Assembly: GCF_025154015.1 (NCBI RefSeq)
Contig: NZ_JAOAMV010000005.1
Location: forward strand, 248,001-312,000
Reading direction: 5' to 3'
Origin: Tsuneonella litorea
GTDB taxonomy: Bacteria > Pseudomonadota > Alphaproteobacteria > Sphingomonadales > Sphingomonadaceae
Length of the DNA stretch: 64,000 bases
The notes beneath the pieces were generated by a model that saw only the letters and a program-made list of their open reading frames with translations, searched no databases and was not told the origin of the DNA. A program made the translations under genes and the position numbers. This document shows, in pieces, positions 9,832 to 18,458 of the stretch (its first letter is position 1; each line of letters opens with the position of its first letter).

Positions 9832-10892
9832 CAGAACCACGCCCTCACGCCGAGAAGAAAGAAGACGCGATCGGGCCTTTCACCGTCCGCGCGGGCGAAA
9901 TCGGCCGTCCGGCCGAGCTTCGCCTCGTAGTCGACCCCGATGTAGGGCGCGAACTCGCGCGCGATCTCGTAGCGGAGCCGCAGTCCCGCCTCGATCGAGG
10001 AAAGGCCAGCGCCGACGCCGGCCGGGCGCACATCCTGGGCGGCCAGCACGATCTCCGCCCGTGGCTGGAGGATCAGCCGCTGGGTGATGCGTTGGTCGTA
10101 CTCGGCCTCGATGCGCGCGGTAAGGTCGCCGCGATCGGAGAGGAATGCGGCGGCATCGACCTCGAACATATAGGGCGCAAGTCCCTGCACGCCGATCACC
10201 GCATGGGCGCGGCTCCTGGGCTCGAGGTCGTAGCGAACGCCGGCCTGCAGGTCGAACCACGGGTCGATCGCATGGCTCCACAGCGCCTGGACTTCCGCGC
10301 TCTCGACCGCACCGCCGAACGCGCCTTCGCCCTCGCTCTTGATCCACAGCTTGTCGATGTCGCCCCCGTACCAGCCCTGCGCGTCCCACAGGTAGAGGTC
10401 CTCGCCCTGGCCGACCCTGGTCTCGAGGCGGTCGAACATGAAGGACCCACCCCTGAAGCCGCCGTTCTCGAGCGCCAGCTGCTCGCGCGAAGGCGCCATC
10501 GCCGCCGCGCCGAAAATGACGTCGGCGGCGTGTCGCGGCCCTTCGAGCGCGCGCGGCGGCGGGCCGGAGGACGGAACGGGCACCGCACCGTGGTCCATCT
10601 CAGAGTGGTCCATCGCGGAGTGGTCCATCGTCGAGTGGTCCATCGCCGAGCGGTCCGTCGCCGGCTGATCCATTTTCGAGTGGTCCATGGTGGAATGGTC
10701 CATCGCTGAATGGTCCACCACAGCGTGTTCGGCCGCGGGCTGGTTCGCGGAGGCACCATGAGCGTGGCTCTCGGCCTCGTTGCCGGCAACGGGATCCTGG
10801 GTCGAGGCCGAATGCCCCGCGTGGGCCGAATGGTCCTGCGCGGCGACGGGCGCCGCGACGAGCGCGGCGGTGGCGAGGAGCAGCGCGCGCAT
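9831..10892 (-). CDS. copB: Copper resistance outer-membrane protein CopB
   Basis: 353 residues. A signal peptide (cleavage near APVAAQ) is followed by about 90 residues rich in His, Met and Asp with repeated MDHS units, then the CopB beta-barrel domain ending in a C-terminal Phe (VRAWF), typical of outer-membrane proteins. CopB works with the CopA multicopper oxidase in periplasmic and outer-membrane copper tolerance; the Met/His repeats are likely copper-binding. Its start overlaps the multicopper oxidase stop (ATGA) and its stop overlaps the ATPase start, so the three genes form one tightly coupled operon. Confidence 0.93.
   Translation of the reverse strand: MRALLLATAALVAAPVAAQDHSAHAGHSASTQDPVAGNEAESHAHGASANQPAAEHAVVDHSAMDHSTMDHSKMDQPATDRSAMDHSTMDHSAMDHSEMDHGAVPVPSSGPPPRALEGPRHAADVIFGAAAMAPSREQLALENGGFRGGSFMFDRLETRVGQGEDLYLWDAQGWYGGDIDKLWIKSEGEGAFGGAVESAEVQALWSHAIDPWFDLQAGVRYDLEPRSRAHAVIGVQGLAPYMFEVDAAAFLSDRGDLTARIEAEYDQRITQRLILQPRAEIVLAAQDVRPAGVGAGLSSIEAGLRLRYEIAREFAPYIGVDYEAKLGRTADFARADGERPDRVFFLLGVRAWF
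10591..10720 (-). repeat. 15-bp tandem repeat encoding MDHS-type copper-binding units in copB
   Basis: About nine 15-bp units of the form TGGTCCATC-NNNGAG on the + strand encode D-H-S-x-M pentads on the minus strand. Units vary mainly at the third codon and at one amino acid, as expected for slippage or recombination-prone expansion under coding constraint. Confidence 0.8.
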
Positions 10893-12658
10893 CAGGCGCC
10901 TCCTTCCGGGAACGGCCGCACGGTGACGACCTGCATCATGCCGGCGTGCATGTGGTAGAGGAGGTGGCAGTGGAAGGCCCAGTCGCCGGGCTCGTTCGCC
11001 GTCAGGTCGAAGGTGGCCTTGCTCCCCGGCTGGACGATCAGGGTGTGCTTGCGAGGCTGGTGCGCCGGTCCCGCGCCATTGACCAGTTCGAAGAAATGGC
11101 CGTGCAAGTGGATCGGGTGCGCCATCATCGTGTCGTTGACGAGCGTGACGCGAACCCGCTCGTCGTAACCGAAGCGGATCGGGTCATCGGTAACGGCGGT
11201 GAACTTCTTGCCGTCGAACGACCACATGTAGCGTTCCATGTTGCCGGTCAGGTGGATCTCCAGGCTGCGGTCAGGTCGGCGAACGGGGTTGGGGACCGTG
11301 GCCCTGAGGTCGGTGTAGCGCAGGACCCGGTGGCCGACCTTGTCGAGGCCGAGGCCGGGATAGTCCATCCGGTCGATCGGCATCGGCGCGATCATGTCGA
11401 CGCCCGCTCCTTGCGCGTCCGCCGGCAGTTTCGACAGGTCGCGCATCGAATGGTCCATCGCCATTCCCCCGTGCGCGCCTCCTGCGCCGTGATCCATTCC
11501 GGCCATCGCGCCGTGCGCGTCGTGCGTCATCGCCCCGCCGTGCGCGCCGTCCATGCTGCCCATGCCCATGTCGGCCATGGTGAGGGTGACGGGTTCGCGC
11601 AGCGCTGGCACCAGCGCGCGTCTGCCCGGGGCAGAGGTGAGCGTGGCCACGCCCATGCCGGACCGGTCCATCGCCTCGGCGACGATGGTATGCGCGCCCG
11701 CCCCCGGCTCGACCACCAGGTCGTATGTCTCGGCGGTGCCGATCTGGAGCTCGTCCACCGTCACGTCGGCCACGTCCTGGCCGTCGGCCTGGATGACGGT
11801 CAGGGGCACGCCCGGGATGCGGAGGTTGAAGAACGTCATCGCGCTGCCGTTGATCACGCGCAGGCGGATCCGCTCGCCCGGCGCGAAGACGAACTCCAGG
11901 TCGTCGGCCGGCGCGTGGCCGTTGACGAGGTAGGTGTAGGTCGAACCTGTCACGTCGGAGATGTCGCGCGGGTCCATCCGCATCCGGCCCCACTGGAGGC
12001 GCTCGGCAAGCGGCATGTCGCCTTCGGTCGCAGTCTGCTTGGTGTAGTTGAAATAGCCTTCCGAGACCTTGAGCTTGCGCATGATCTGATGCGGGTGGAG
12101 CGGGGTGAACTCGCTCAGCAACAGCACGTATTCGCGGTCGTAGCCGGGACCGTGGTCGTGCGCGGGATCGACGATCAGCGGGCCGTAGTGGCCCGACTGC
12201 TCCTGCAGGCCCGAGTGGCTGTGCCACCAGTAAGTGCCGGTCTGGCGAACGGGAAACTCGTAGGTGAACGTCTCGCCCGGCCGGATGCCCGGGAAACTCA
12301 CGCCCGGCACGCCGTCGAACTGGAACGGGACCAGCAGGCCATGCCAGTGGATCGAGCTGTCCTCGTCGAGCTGATTGGTCACGTGCAGGCGAACGGTCTG
12401 GCCTTCGCGGAGGCGGATCAGCGGCCCGGGAAGGCTGCCGTTGACGGTCACCGCGTGCCCGCCGCGGTCGCCCAGCATGAAGTGGGACCGGGCGATCGTG
12501 AGGCGGATGTCCTCGCCCGTCAGCGTCGCAAAGCCTTTGCGGGCAGAGGCAAGGCTGGAGCCACGGGCCCAGGCCGGCATCGGCAGGGCGGTCGCGGCCG
12601 CCAGCGCGGCGGTGCTGACGATGAGGCTGCGGCGGGAAACCGACGGCGAATCGACCAT
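10892..12658 (-). CDS. copA: Copper resistance multicopper oxidase (CopA/PcoA type)
   Basis: 588 residues. A twin-arginine signal (SRRSLIVSTAALAAA) directs the folded enzyme to the periplasm. Three cupredoxin domains carry the copper sites: HWHGLLVP, WWHSHSGLQEQ and, near the C-terminus, HPIHLHGHFF and HCHLLYHMHAGMM. A Met/His-rich stretch (MGMGSMDGAHGG region) in the middle is usual for PcoA-type oxidases that oxidise Cu(I) and bind extra copper. ATG at 12658 is preferred over a start 51 bases upstream: it opens on the Tat signal, has an AGGAGA site, and the upstream sequence holds the operator. First gene of the copper operon. Confidence 0.95.
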   Translation of the reverse strand: MVDSPSVSRRSLIVSTAALAAATALPMPAWARGSSLASARKGFATLTGEDIRLTIARSHFMLGDRGGHAVTVNGSLPGPLIRLREGQTVRLHVTNQLDEDSSIHWHGLLVPFQFDGVPGVSFPGIRPGETFTYEFPVRQTGTYWWHSHSGLQEQSGHYGPLIVDPAHDHGPGYDREYVLLLSEFTPLHPHQIMRKLKVSEGYFNYTKQTATEGDMPLAERLQWGRMRMDPRDISDVTGSTYTYLVNGHAPADDLEFVFAPGERIRLRVINGSAMTFFNLRIPGVPLTVIQADGQDVADVTVDELQIGTAETYDLVVEPGAGAHTIVAEAMDRSGMGVATLTSAPGRRALVPALREPVTLTMADMGMGSMDGAHGGAMTHDAHGAMAGMDHGAGGAHGGMAMDHSMRDLSKLPADAQGAGVDMIAPMPIDRMDYPGLGLDKVGHRVLRYTDLRATVPNPVRRPDRSLEIHLTGNMERYMWSFDGKKFTAVTDDPIRFGYDERVRVTLVNDTMMAHPIHLHGHFFELVNGAGPAHQPRKHTLIVQPGSKATFDLTANEPGDWAFHCHLLYHMHAGMMQVVTVRPFPEGGA

Positions 12659-12687
12659 GTCTTGTGTTCTCCTGGCAGCCTCTGTAT

Positions 12688-12704
12688 ATACCCCCCCAGG
12701 GTAT
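12688..12704. promoter_or_regulatory. CsoR-type operator between copA and csoR
   Basis: ATACCCCCCCAGGGTAT is an inverted repeat with a C/G tract, the form of CsoR/RcnR-family operators. It lies in the 62-bp gap between the divergent multicopper oxidase and CsoR starts, so one bound repressor could control both directions. Confidence 0.7.
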
Positions 12705-12720
12705 TTCAAGAGGTGTGCGC

Positions 12721-12999
12721 GTGACCTGTGACGCAGACGCCAAGGCGAAGGTGAACCGCCTCAACCGGATTGCCGGGCAGGTGCGCGGTATCGCCCAGAT
12801 GATCGAGGACGGGCGTTACTGCATGGATATCCTCACGCAGGTCCAGGCCGTGAAATCCGCGCTCGCGAAGGTCGAGAGCGAGGTGCTCAAGGACCATGCG
12901 GCGACGTGCGTGGCCGAGGCCATCGCGTCCGGCGACGAGGCCGAGCAGCGCGCGAAGTTCAACGAGCTGGTGGCGCTGATGGAACGGCAGCGGCGCTAG
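12721..12999 (+). CDS. csoR: CsoR-family metal-sensing repressor
   Basis: About 92 residues forming the all-helical DUF156 fold: KAKVNRLNRIAGQVRGI in helix 1, and the copper ligands Cys34 (YCMDIL), His59 and Cys63 (DHAATC) in the Cys-His-Cys arrangement of copper sensors. Apo-protein binds DNA; Cu(I) releases it. It is divergent from the copper operon and next to a matching operator, so it should derepress copA-copB-ATPase when copper rises. The start is a GTG at 12721 or 12715, close to the operator; there is no clear Shine-Dalgarno, so the mRNA may be nearly leaderless. Confidence 0.92.
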   Translation: MTCDADAKAKVNRLNRIAGQVRGIAQMIEDGRYCMDILTQVQAVKSALAKVESEVLKDHAATCVAEAIASGDEAEQRAKFNELVALMERQRR

Positions 13000-13011
13000 C
13001 GGCCAGCGCGG

Positions 13012-14136
13012 CTAGTTCGTCACCCCGAGATAGAGCGCGCAGCAGGCGGCGAGAAAGCTGGTCAGCGTCGCGCAGGCGACCGGGGTCGCCGCGCGCCAGC
13101 CGAGCTGCATGATCAGCGCCATGTCCGAGCGCATCGCGGTGGCGATCACCGCGAGAAGCAGGAGCGTCTTCGAGGCGACCATCATCGCCCCCTGGGCGTC
13201 AGGGGGAACCGCCCAGGTGCTGTTCACAGCGACCAGCAGCACGAACCCGACTATGAACCAGGGGATGGCGATCCGCCGCCAGGCCGGCCGGTTCACCTCG
13301 CTCGAGGAGTTGCCGATCCAGAGCGCGACCAGGATCATCGCGGGGCCGAGCATGGCGACGCGCGAGAGCTTGATGATGGTCGCTTCGGCGCCGGCGGCGT
13401 CGGAATAGGTGAACCCGCCGCCGATCGCCTGGGCGACATCGTGGATCGATGCGCCGATCAGGAATCCCGCCTGGCTGTCGGTCAGGCCGAGTTCCCCCGC
13501 GATCGCCGGATAGAGCGACATAGCGAGCGCGCTCGCCAGGCTGACCCCGACAAGGGTGAGGGCGAACTGCGCCTGGCTCAGGCGGTCGCGGCCGATGATG
13601 CCGTAGAGCGCCAGCGCCGCGCTCGCCCCGCAGATCGCGGTCGCACCGCCGGCGAGAATCCCGGCATAGCGCGACTGGCCCGAGATCGCCGCTCCGCCGA
13701 CCCCGGCTGCGAACGCCAGCACCATGATCGCGACCAGCGCCGCGAAGGGCCAGGGTCCGATGGCGATCACCTGGGCAAAGGTGACCTGGAAGCCGAGAGC
13801 CACGATGCCCCACCGCAGGCAGGTCCGGCTTGCCAGGTCGAGGCCGGCGTGCGTCGCCGGTTCGCGGGCGACGAAGTTCAGCGACAGGCCGATCAGTAGT
13901 CCCAGCAGGATGATCGGAAAGCCGTAGTGCTCCGCAAGCCAGGCCGCCGTACCCGCGGCAACCGCGACAATGGCGAGACCGGGAAGAAAGCGCGTCAGCG
14001 CCGACCATCGGTCGATCGGCTCCACGCTGGCGGGCATGGTTTCGGCGAGGTAGATCTCGCCGAACAGGTCGCCGGCATAGGGCAGTTCGCGCCGCATGGA
14101 GGGGTCGCCCGAGCCGAGATTGTCCGCCGGTGTCAT
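13012..14136 (-). CDS. YeiH/UPF0324-family putative sulfate/sulfite exporter
   Basis: 374 residues with about ten membrane helices. Family hallmarks are the CGASAA motif (GGATAICGASAALAL) and the second half-helix GASIHDVAQA. YeiH proteins are annotated as putative sulfate exporters; in enterics yeiH is controlled by the sulfite-responsive regulator YeiE (recalled from the literature). Here it is divergent from an MFS importer at the edge of the sulfoquinovose locus, where sulfite would be released in the cytoplasm, so sulfite or sulfate export is the natural inference. The N-terminal 45 residues are polar. Transport substrate is not proved by sequence. Confidence 0.85.
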   Translation of the reverse strand: MTPADNLGSGDPSMRRELPYAGDLFGEIYLAETMPASVEPIDRWSALTRFLPGLAIVAVAAGTAAWLAEHYGFPIILLGLLIGLSLNFVAREPATHAGLDLASRTCLRWGIVALGFQVTFAQVIAIGPWPFAALVAIMVLAFAAGVGGAAISGQSRYAGILAGGATAICGASAALALYGIIGRDRLSQAQFALTLVGVSLASALAMSLYPAIAGELGLTDSQAGFLIGASIHDVAQAIGGGFTYSDAAGAEATIIKLSRVAMLGPAMILVALWIGNSSSEVNRPAWRRIAIPWFIVGFVLLVAVNSTWAVPPDAQGAMMVASKTLLLLAVIATAMRSDMALIMQLGWRAATPVACATLTSFLAACCALYLGVTN

Positions 14137-14218
14137 ATATCGCTTTCCTTAGGCGGAGAGATGGCTATCGTGCAAGCGGAACGCGCCCGACGTAAGCGCG
14201 CAAGGGGGGAGAGTCCGC

Positions 14219-15502
14219 ATGAGTGAAAGCACCGGCGCAAGCCTCGGTTCGGTCGCGGCCCTCGACCCCTCGGCATCGGAAAAGGCTCTGGCGAGGACTC
14301 GCAACTGGCTGATCGCCCTGCTCTTTTTCGGAACGATCATCAATTACGTCGATCGGCAGGTGCTGGCGTTGCTCAAGCCGACGATCTCCGCCGAATACGG
14401 TTGGGGCGATGCCGAATTCGCGCACTTCGCCTCGGCAAGCCAGCTCGCGGCGGCTGCCGCGCTGCTGTTCGTTGGATGGATCATTGACCGGTTCGGCGTC
14501 AAGCTTGCGTACGGCGCGGCGGTCGTCTGCTGGTCGCTGGCGGGCATGGGGCACGCTGTCGCGGCCACCGTTTCGCAGTTCGTTACCGCGCGGGTCGCCC
14601 TCGTCGCGTTCGAAGCCGTCAACACGCCCGCCGCGGTCAAGGCCGCGGCCGAATTCCTGCCGATCCGCAAGCGGGCGATGGCGCTGGGTATCGTCAATAC
14701 CGCGCCCAACCTCGGCAACATCATCGCGCCGCTGACGGTCGTGCCATTCGGCGTCGCATTCGGCTGGAAGGCCGCCTTCATCGTGACCGGTGCGCTCGGT
14801 TTCGTGTGGCTCGCGGGCTGGATCGCCGGAACCCGCCGCCTGCACCCCCTGCCGCGGGCGGCCGCGGCGGAAGGCGCGCCGCTGCGCCCGTCCTATGCCG
14901 AGGCCCTGTCGGACCGCAAGACATGGGCGATCGCGGGCGCCAAGGCGATCACCGACATGTTCTGGTGGTTCTTCACCTTCTGGCTGCCAGACCTGTTCAA
15001 CAAGGTCTTCCAGTTGTCGCAGTCCGAGCTGGTCGGGCCGACGGCGCTGGCCTTCGCGATGGCCGCGGTCGGTGCGCTGACCGCGGGACGGCTGTTCGGG
15101 GTGTTCTTGAACCGCGGGCAATCGGTCAACCGGGCGCGCAAGACCGGGATGCTGCTCTATGGCCTTATCATCCTGCCGATCCCGCTCGCCCTGACCGTCG
15201 ACAGCGCCTGGACGGCGGCCGCCATCATCGGCCTCGGCCTCTTTGCACACCAGGGGTTCTCGACCAACATCTTCGGTTTCGCGGCGGACGCGATCCCTGC
15301 GCGCCGGGTGGCGACCGTCATGGCGATCGGCGCGATCGCCGGCAACGTCGCCGGATTCGGTATCCAGGAAGCGACCGGGGCCCTGCTCACGGCGGGCATC
15401 GGCTATGCGCCGCTGTTCTGGGCCGCGGCGGTGGCCTACCTGTCGGCGCTGGCGTGGATCCACTTCCTGGTGCCGCGGATCGTCGCCGAGGACGAGGCCT
15501 AG
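14219..15502 (+). CDS. MFS transporter of the ACS (ExuT-like) family, probable SQ/SQ-glycoside importer
   Basis: 427 residues, 12 membrane helices. The N-terminal NYVDRQVLALL and VGWIIDRFGVK, with EAVNTPAAVKAAAEFLPIRKRAMALG, are typical of the anion:cation symporter family that includes hexuronate and galactonate carriers. Sulfoquinovose is a hexose with an anionic C6 group like glucuronate, so import of SQ or sulfoquinovosylglycerol fits the neighbours; this is inference. Divergent from the YeiH-type gene with an 82-bp gap; strong GGGGGGAG site before the ATG. It would replace the ABC importer found in the Agrobacterium smo locus. Confidence 0.82.
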   Translation: MSESTGASLGSVAALDPSASEKALARTRNWLIALLFFGTIINYVDRQVLALLKPTISAEYGWGDAEFAHFASASQLAAAAALLFVGWIIDRFGVKLAYGAAVVCWSLAGMGHAVAATVSQFVTARVALVAFEAVNTPAAVKAAAEFLPIRKRAMALGIVNTAPNLGNIIAPLTVVPFGVAFGWKAAFIVTGALGFVWLAGWIAGTRRLHPLPRAAAAEGAPLRPSYAEALSDRKTWAIAGAKAITDMFWWFFTFWLPDLFNKVFQLSQSELVGPTALAFAMAAVGALTAGRLFGVFLNRGQSVNRARKTGMLLYGLIILPIPLALTVDSAWTAAAIIGLGLFAHQGFSTNIFGFAADAIPARRVATVMAIGAIAGNVAGFGIQEATGALLTAGIGYAPLFWAAAVAYLSALAWIHFLVPRIVAEDEA

Positions 15503-15544
15503 TCCGCGTTTCACCCGAGGCACCGGGTGGGCTAAGGTGCGCCG

Positions 15545-15916
15545 ATGCACCTGAATCACGATCCCGCCAGCCCGCCAGCCGCTGAGATCGGTTTCGACGA
15601 TTTCCTGCGCGTCGACATTCGCGTCGGCCGCATTGTTTCGGCCGAGGCCTTTCCCGAGGCGCGCAAGCCCGCCTACAAGCTGACGATCGATTTCGGGCCT
15701 GGCGTGGGCGTCCGGCGTTCGTCGGCGCAGATATGCGCACGCTATGCGCTCGATGACCTGCCCGGGCGGCTGGTCGCGGCGGTGATCAACTTCCCTCCGC
15801 GCCAGATCGGCAAGTTCATGTCCGAGGTGCTGACCGTCGGGTTCGCGGACGCCGAGGGCGAAGTCGTCCTGTTCGCGCCCGATCGCGACGTGCCGCTGGG
15901 CGCGCGCCTGTTCTAG
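15545..15916 (+). CDS. csaA: CsaA-type tRNA-binding protein
   Basis: 123 residues forming a single Trbp111/EMAP-like OB fold: DFLRVDIRVGRIVSAEAF, KPAYKLTIDFG, SSAQICARY and GFADAEGEVVLFAPD. CsaA proteins bind tRNA and have been linked to chaperone-like roles. The length and motifs match the family over its whole span. It lies between two genes of the presumed sulfoquinovose locus but has no evident role there, and it ends at a strong terminator. Confidence 0.93.
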   Translation: MHLNHDPASPPAAEIGFDDFLRVDIRVGRIVSAEAFPEARKPAYKLTIDFGPGVGVRRSSAQICARYALDDLPGRLVAAVINFPPRQIGKFMSEVLTVGFADAEGEVVLFAPDRDVPLGARLF

Positions 15917-15925
15917 ATGCACGAA

Positions 15926-15960
15926 CGGCCGCGGAGGGGAGCCTCCGCGGCCGCCGTTTT
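15926..15960 (+). terminator. Intrinsic terminator after csaA
   Basis: A perfect 12-bp GC-rich stem (CGGCCGCGGAGG with its complement) closes a 4-base GGAG loop and is followed by CCGTTTT. It lies between the convergent csaA and TonB-receptor genes and may serve both strands. Confidence 0.85.
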
Positions 15961-15984
15961 ACCCGGACCCGTCGGGCTTGTGTC

Positions 15985-18321
15985 TTAACGCAAGCGCGCG
16001 CGCAGGCTCACGCCGAAGTAGCGATCCGCATCCCGCGGGATCTGCAGGCGCTGGCCGTTGCTGACGTTGAGCAGCGCGTAGCTCTGGTCGGTGATGTTTC
16101 GCGCGTGGAACGTCAGCCGGAAGCGGTCGTCCGCGTCCGAGAAGCCGATCGAGGCGTTCCAGATGCCGTACGGGTCGATCGGGCCCTGCTCGCCGAGGTC
16201 CGAGAACTGCTTGCTGACGTGCCGGAAGTCGGTGTCGAGGTAGAGCCGCGCCGCGCCGAGATCGGCCTCGTAGCTGCCACCCAGCGTGTAGACGAACTTC
16301 GGGGCGAGCGGTAGCTGGGTGCCGTTGCGCGCGTCGGGCGCGTTGGTCGCCGGGTTCGGGTTGAACTGCTTGACGAAGGCATCGGCATAGGCCGCGCTCG
16401 CGCGCAGGGTCAGCCCGTCGACCGGCACCGCCAGCAGGTCCGCCTCGAAGCCCTTCGACTTCACCGTTCCCGCGTTGGTCAGGTTGGTCACGACCGCACC
16501 GTTCAGCGTGACGAAGTTGTTTGCCTGGAACCCGTCGTACTCGACCGTGAAGGCTGCCACGTTGAGCTGGACCCGGTTGTCGAGGAACTGGGTCTTCGCG
16601 CCGATCTCGAACGCGTCGGACGTTTCCTCGTCGATCGGCACCGCGTTGGTCGGTGCGGTGTGGTTGAAGAAGACGTTGAACGCCGGTCCCTTGTAGCCGC
16701 GCGTGTAGCTGCCGTAGAGCATGACGTCGTCGCTCGGGGTGATCTGGACCACCGCCTTGCCCGACAGGTTGCCGTTGTCGCTGTTTCCGCTCGAGGTGTT
16801 GGTTCCGTTGCCGCCTGCCGCGATCGTGCCGCCTGCCGGATTGCCCGAGACACCGGGGCCGGTCGCTGGCAGGCCCGTCGCCGCGTTGACGCCCGGCGCG
16901 CGGGTGTGGACGTAGGTCAGTTCGTCCCACGTGTAGCGCAAACCGCCGGTGAGGGCGATCAGGTCGCTCAGGCGCCAGGTGGCCTGGCCGAAAAGGGCGA
17001 AGTTCGACGACCCGACGTCGCTGTTCGAGGTGGCCGTGGGGAACAACGTGTTGACCGTATCGGCGACGTTGCAGGGCCGCGCGCCGCTGGGAGCGACCGG
17101 GAGGGTCGAGGTCGAGCAGGTGATGTCGCGGCGGGTGAAGGTCTGGGTGTTGTCCGAATGCCAGGCGAAGGCGCCGACCTGGTAGAAGAACGGCATTGCC
17201 GGATCGGACGCCACCCGCGCCTCGACCGAAACCTGCTGGGTCGTCACCAGGCCGGTATCGTGGAGCTGCGCGGTCCCCACGATCGCGCGCGGCAGGAAGT
17301 CGCCCTCGCGGATCTCGGTGTTTTCCCAGTTGCGATAGCCGCCCACGACGCTGAGCGTGTGGGTGTCGGTCAGGTCGAAATCGCCCGACAGTGTCAGGCT
17401 CCACTGGGTGTCCTTCGTCTGGGTGACGAGGTTGTGGTTGACGTAACGCTGGTCGAGCCCCTGCGCGACGCCGCCCGGCAGCCCGAGTTCGGCATCGAGC
17501 ACCGCGCCGCGGCTGACCGTGGTCACGTCGGCGCAGCAATCGTCGTCGGCGCGGAAATAGTCCGCGATGAACCGCAGCTTCGCGATGGCCCCGTCGTAGT
17601 CGACGATGCCCCGCGCGCCGTAGTGCTCGTATCCGTTGACCTTGTTGTCCTGGCCCCCGAAGACGTTGGTGATGTTGCCGTCGTAGTTGCCGTAGAAGCC
17701 GGTCACGCGAGCGGAGAGATCGGTTCCGAGCGGGCCGGACAGCGAGCCGCGCAGGCGATACTCGTCGCCTTCGTAGTATTCGGCCCGTGCCTCGGCCTCG
17801 AGGCTGTCGGTGCCGCCCTTCGACACGATGTTGACCAGGCCCGCGCTCGCGTTCTTGCCGAACAGGGTTCCCTGCGGCCCGCGGAGCACTTCGATCCGTT
17901 CTGCATCGACGAGATCCATGAACGCCTGGCCGGAACGGCTCAGCACCACGCCGTCGACGACCGTCGACACGCTCGGTTCCGCGGCGATCGAGAACGTGAT
18001 GGTGCCCACGCCGCGCATCACGATCGCGCTGTTGGCGCTCGTGGTGCCCTTGCGGAAGGTCACCGAGGGGACGAGCTGGGTCAGCCCTTCGAGGCTGGTC
18101 GTACCAGTCTGCTCGAGGCGGTCGCCGGTCAGCGCGGTAACCGCAATCGGCACGTCCTGGACGTTCTCGGCCACCTTGTTCGCGGTGACGATGATTTCCT
18201 GGATGCCGCCCTGATCGGCTTCCCCGGTCGCGTCCTGCGCGAGTGCAGGCGAAGCGACGGCGAACGCGACGATGCTGCCCGACAGCGCGAGCGCCCGGCG
18301 TCCAATCCCACCACGGATCAT
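15985..18321 (-). CDS. TonB-dependent outer-membrane receptor, SQ locus
   Basis: 778 residues. A signal peptide (cleavage after ASPALAQ) is followed by a plug domain (EIIVTANK, ENVQDVPIAVTAL, GVVLSRSGQAF, ERIEVLRGPQGTLFGKN) and a 22-strand type barrel ending at YFGVSLRARLR. It imports a ligand across the outer membrane with energy from TonB-ExbBD. It is divergent from the sulfoquinovosidase operon, so the likely cargo is sulfoquinovosylglycerol or related plant and algal sulfolipid fragments (inference). ATG at 18321 has a GGAAGGGAGAG site; upstream in-frame starts would translate the promoter. Confidence 0.93.
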   Translation of the reverse strand: MIRGGIGRRALALSGSIVAFAVASPALAQDATGEADQGGIQEIIVTANKVAENVQDVPIAVTALTGDRLEQTGTTSLEGLTQLVPSVTFRKGTTSANSAIVMRGVGTITFSIAAEPSVSTVVDGVVLSRSGQAFMDLVDAERIEVLRGPQGTLFGKNASAGLVNIVSKGGTDSLEAEARAEYYEGDEYRLRGSLSGPLGTDLSARVTGFYGNYDGNITNVFGGQDNKVNGYEHYGARGIVDYDGAIAKLRFIADYFRADDDCCADVTTVSRGAVLDAELGLPGGVAQGLDQRYVNHNLVTQTKDTQWSLTLSGDFDLTDTHTLSVVGGYRNWENTEIREGDFLPRAIVGTAQLHDTGLVTTQQVSVEARVASDPAMPFFYQVGAFAWHSDNTQTFTRRDITCSTSTLPVAPSGARPCNVADTVNTLFPTATSNSDVGSSNFALFGQATWRLSDLIALTGGLRYTWDELTYVHTRAPGVNAATGLPATGPGVSGNPAGGTIAAGGNGTNTSSGNSDNGNLSGKAVVQITPSDDVMLYGSYTRGYKGPAFNVFFNHTAPTNAVPIDEETSDAFEIGAKTQFLDNRVQLNVAAFTVEYDGFQANNFVTLNGAVVTNLTNAGTVKSKGFEADLLAVPVDGLTLRASAAYADAFVKQFNPNPATNAPDARNGTQLPLAPKFVYTLGGSYEADLGAARLYLDTDFRHVSKQFSDLGEQGPIDPYGIWNASIGFSDADDRFRLTFHARNITDQSYALLNVSNGQRLQIPRDADRYFGVSLRARLR

Positions 18322-18360
18322 GAAACTCTCTCCCTTCCAAAGCGTCTTTTTGTTGCGCTT

Positions 18361-18389
18361 GAATTGCGCGCGTCGCCTCGATATGTCAA
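18361..18389 (-). promoter_or_regulatory. Candidate sigma70-type promoter for the TonB receptor
   Basis: On the minus strand TTGACA (18389-18384) is followed after 17 bases by CAATTC (18366-18361). The -35 is consensus and the -10 is weak. The start of transcription would lie about 30 bases ahead of the receptor ATG. Confidence 0.45.
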
Positions 18390-18428
18390 GCGGTGTCACA
18401 TCGATCGCTCGACCGCGATCGGGCAGGA

Positions 18429-18446
18429 TGTGGCGCGGGTGCCACA
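18429..18446. promoter_or_regulatory. Candidate operator upstream of the sulfoquinovosidase gene
   Basis: Perfect inverted repeat TGTGGC-N6-GCCACA ending 12 bases before the preferred TTG start of the GH31 gene. The adjoining LacI-family regulator is the obvious candidate to bind it. If translation instead began at GTG 18393 the repeat would be coding. Confidence 0.4.
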
Positions 18447-18458
18447 CCGGGGGAGAGA

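Noticed and set aside
14173-14179. CAAGCGG shared with 18387-18393 as a common operator core
   Set aside because: Only seven bases, no surrounding symmetry; expected by chance in GC-rich DNA.
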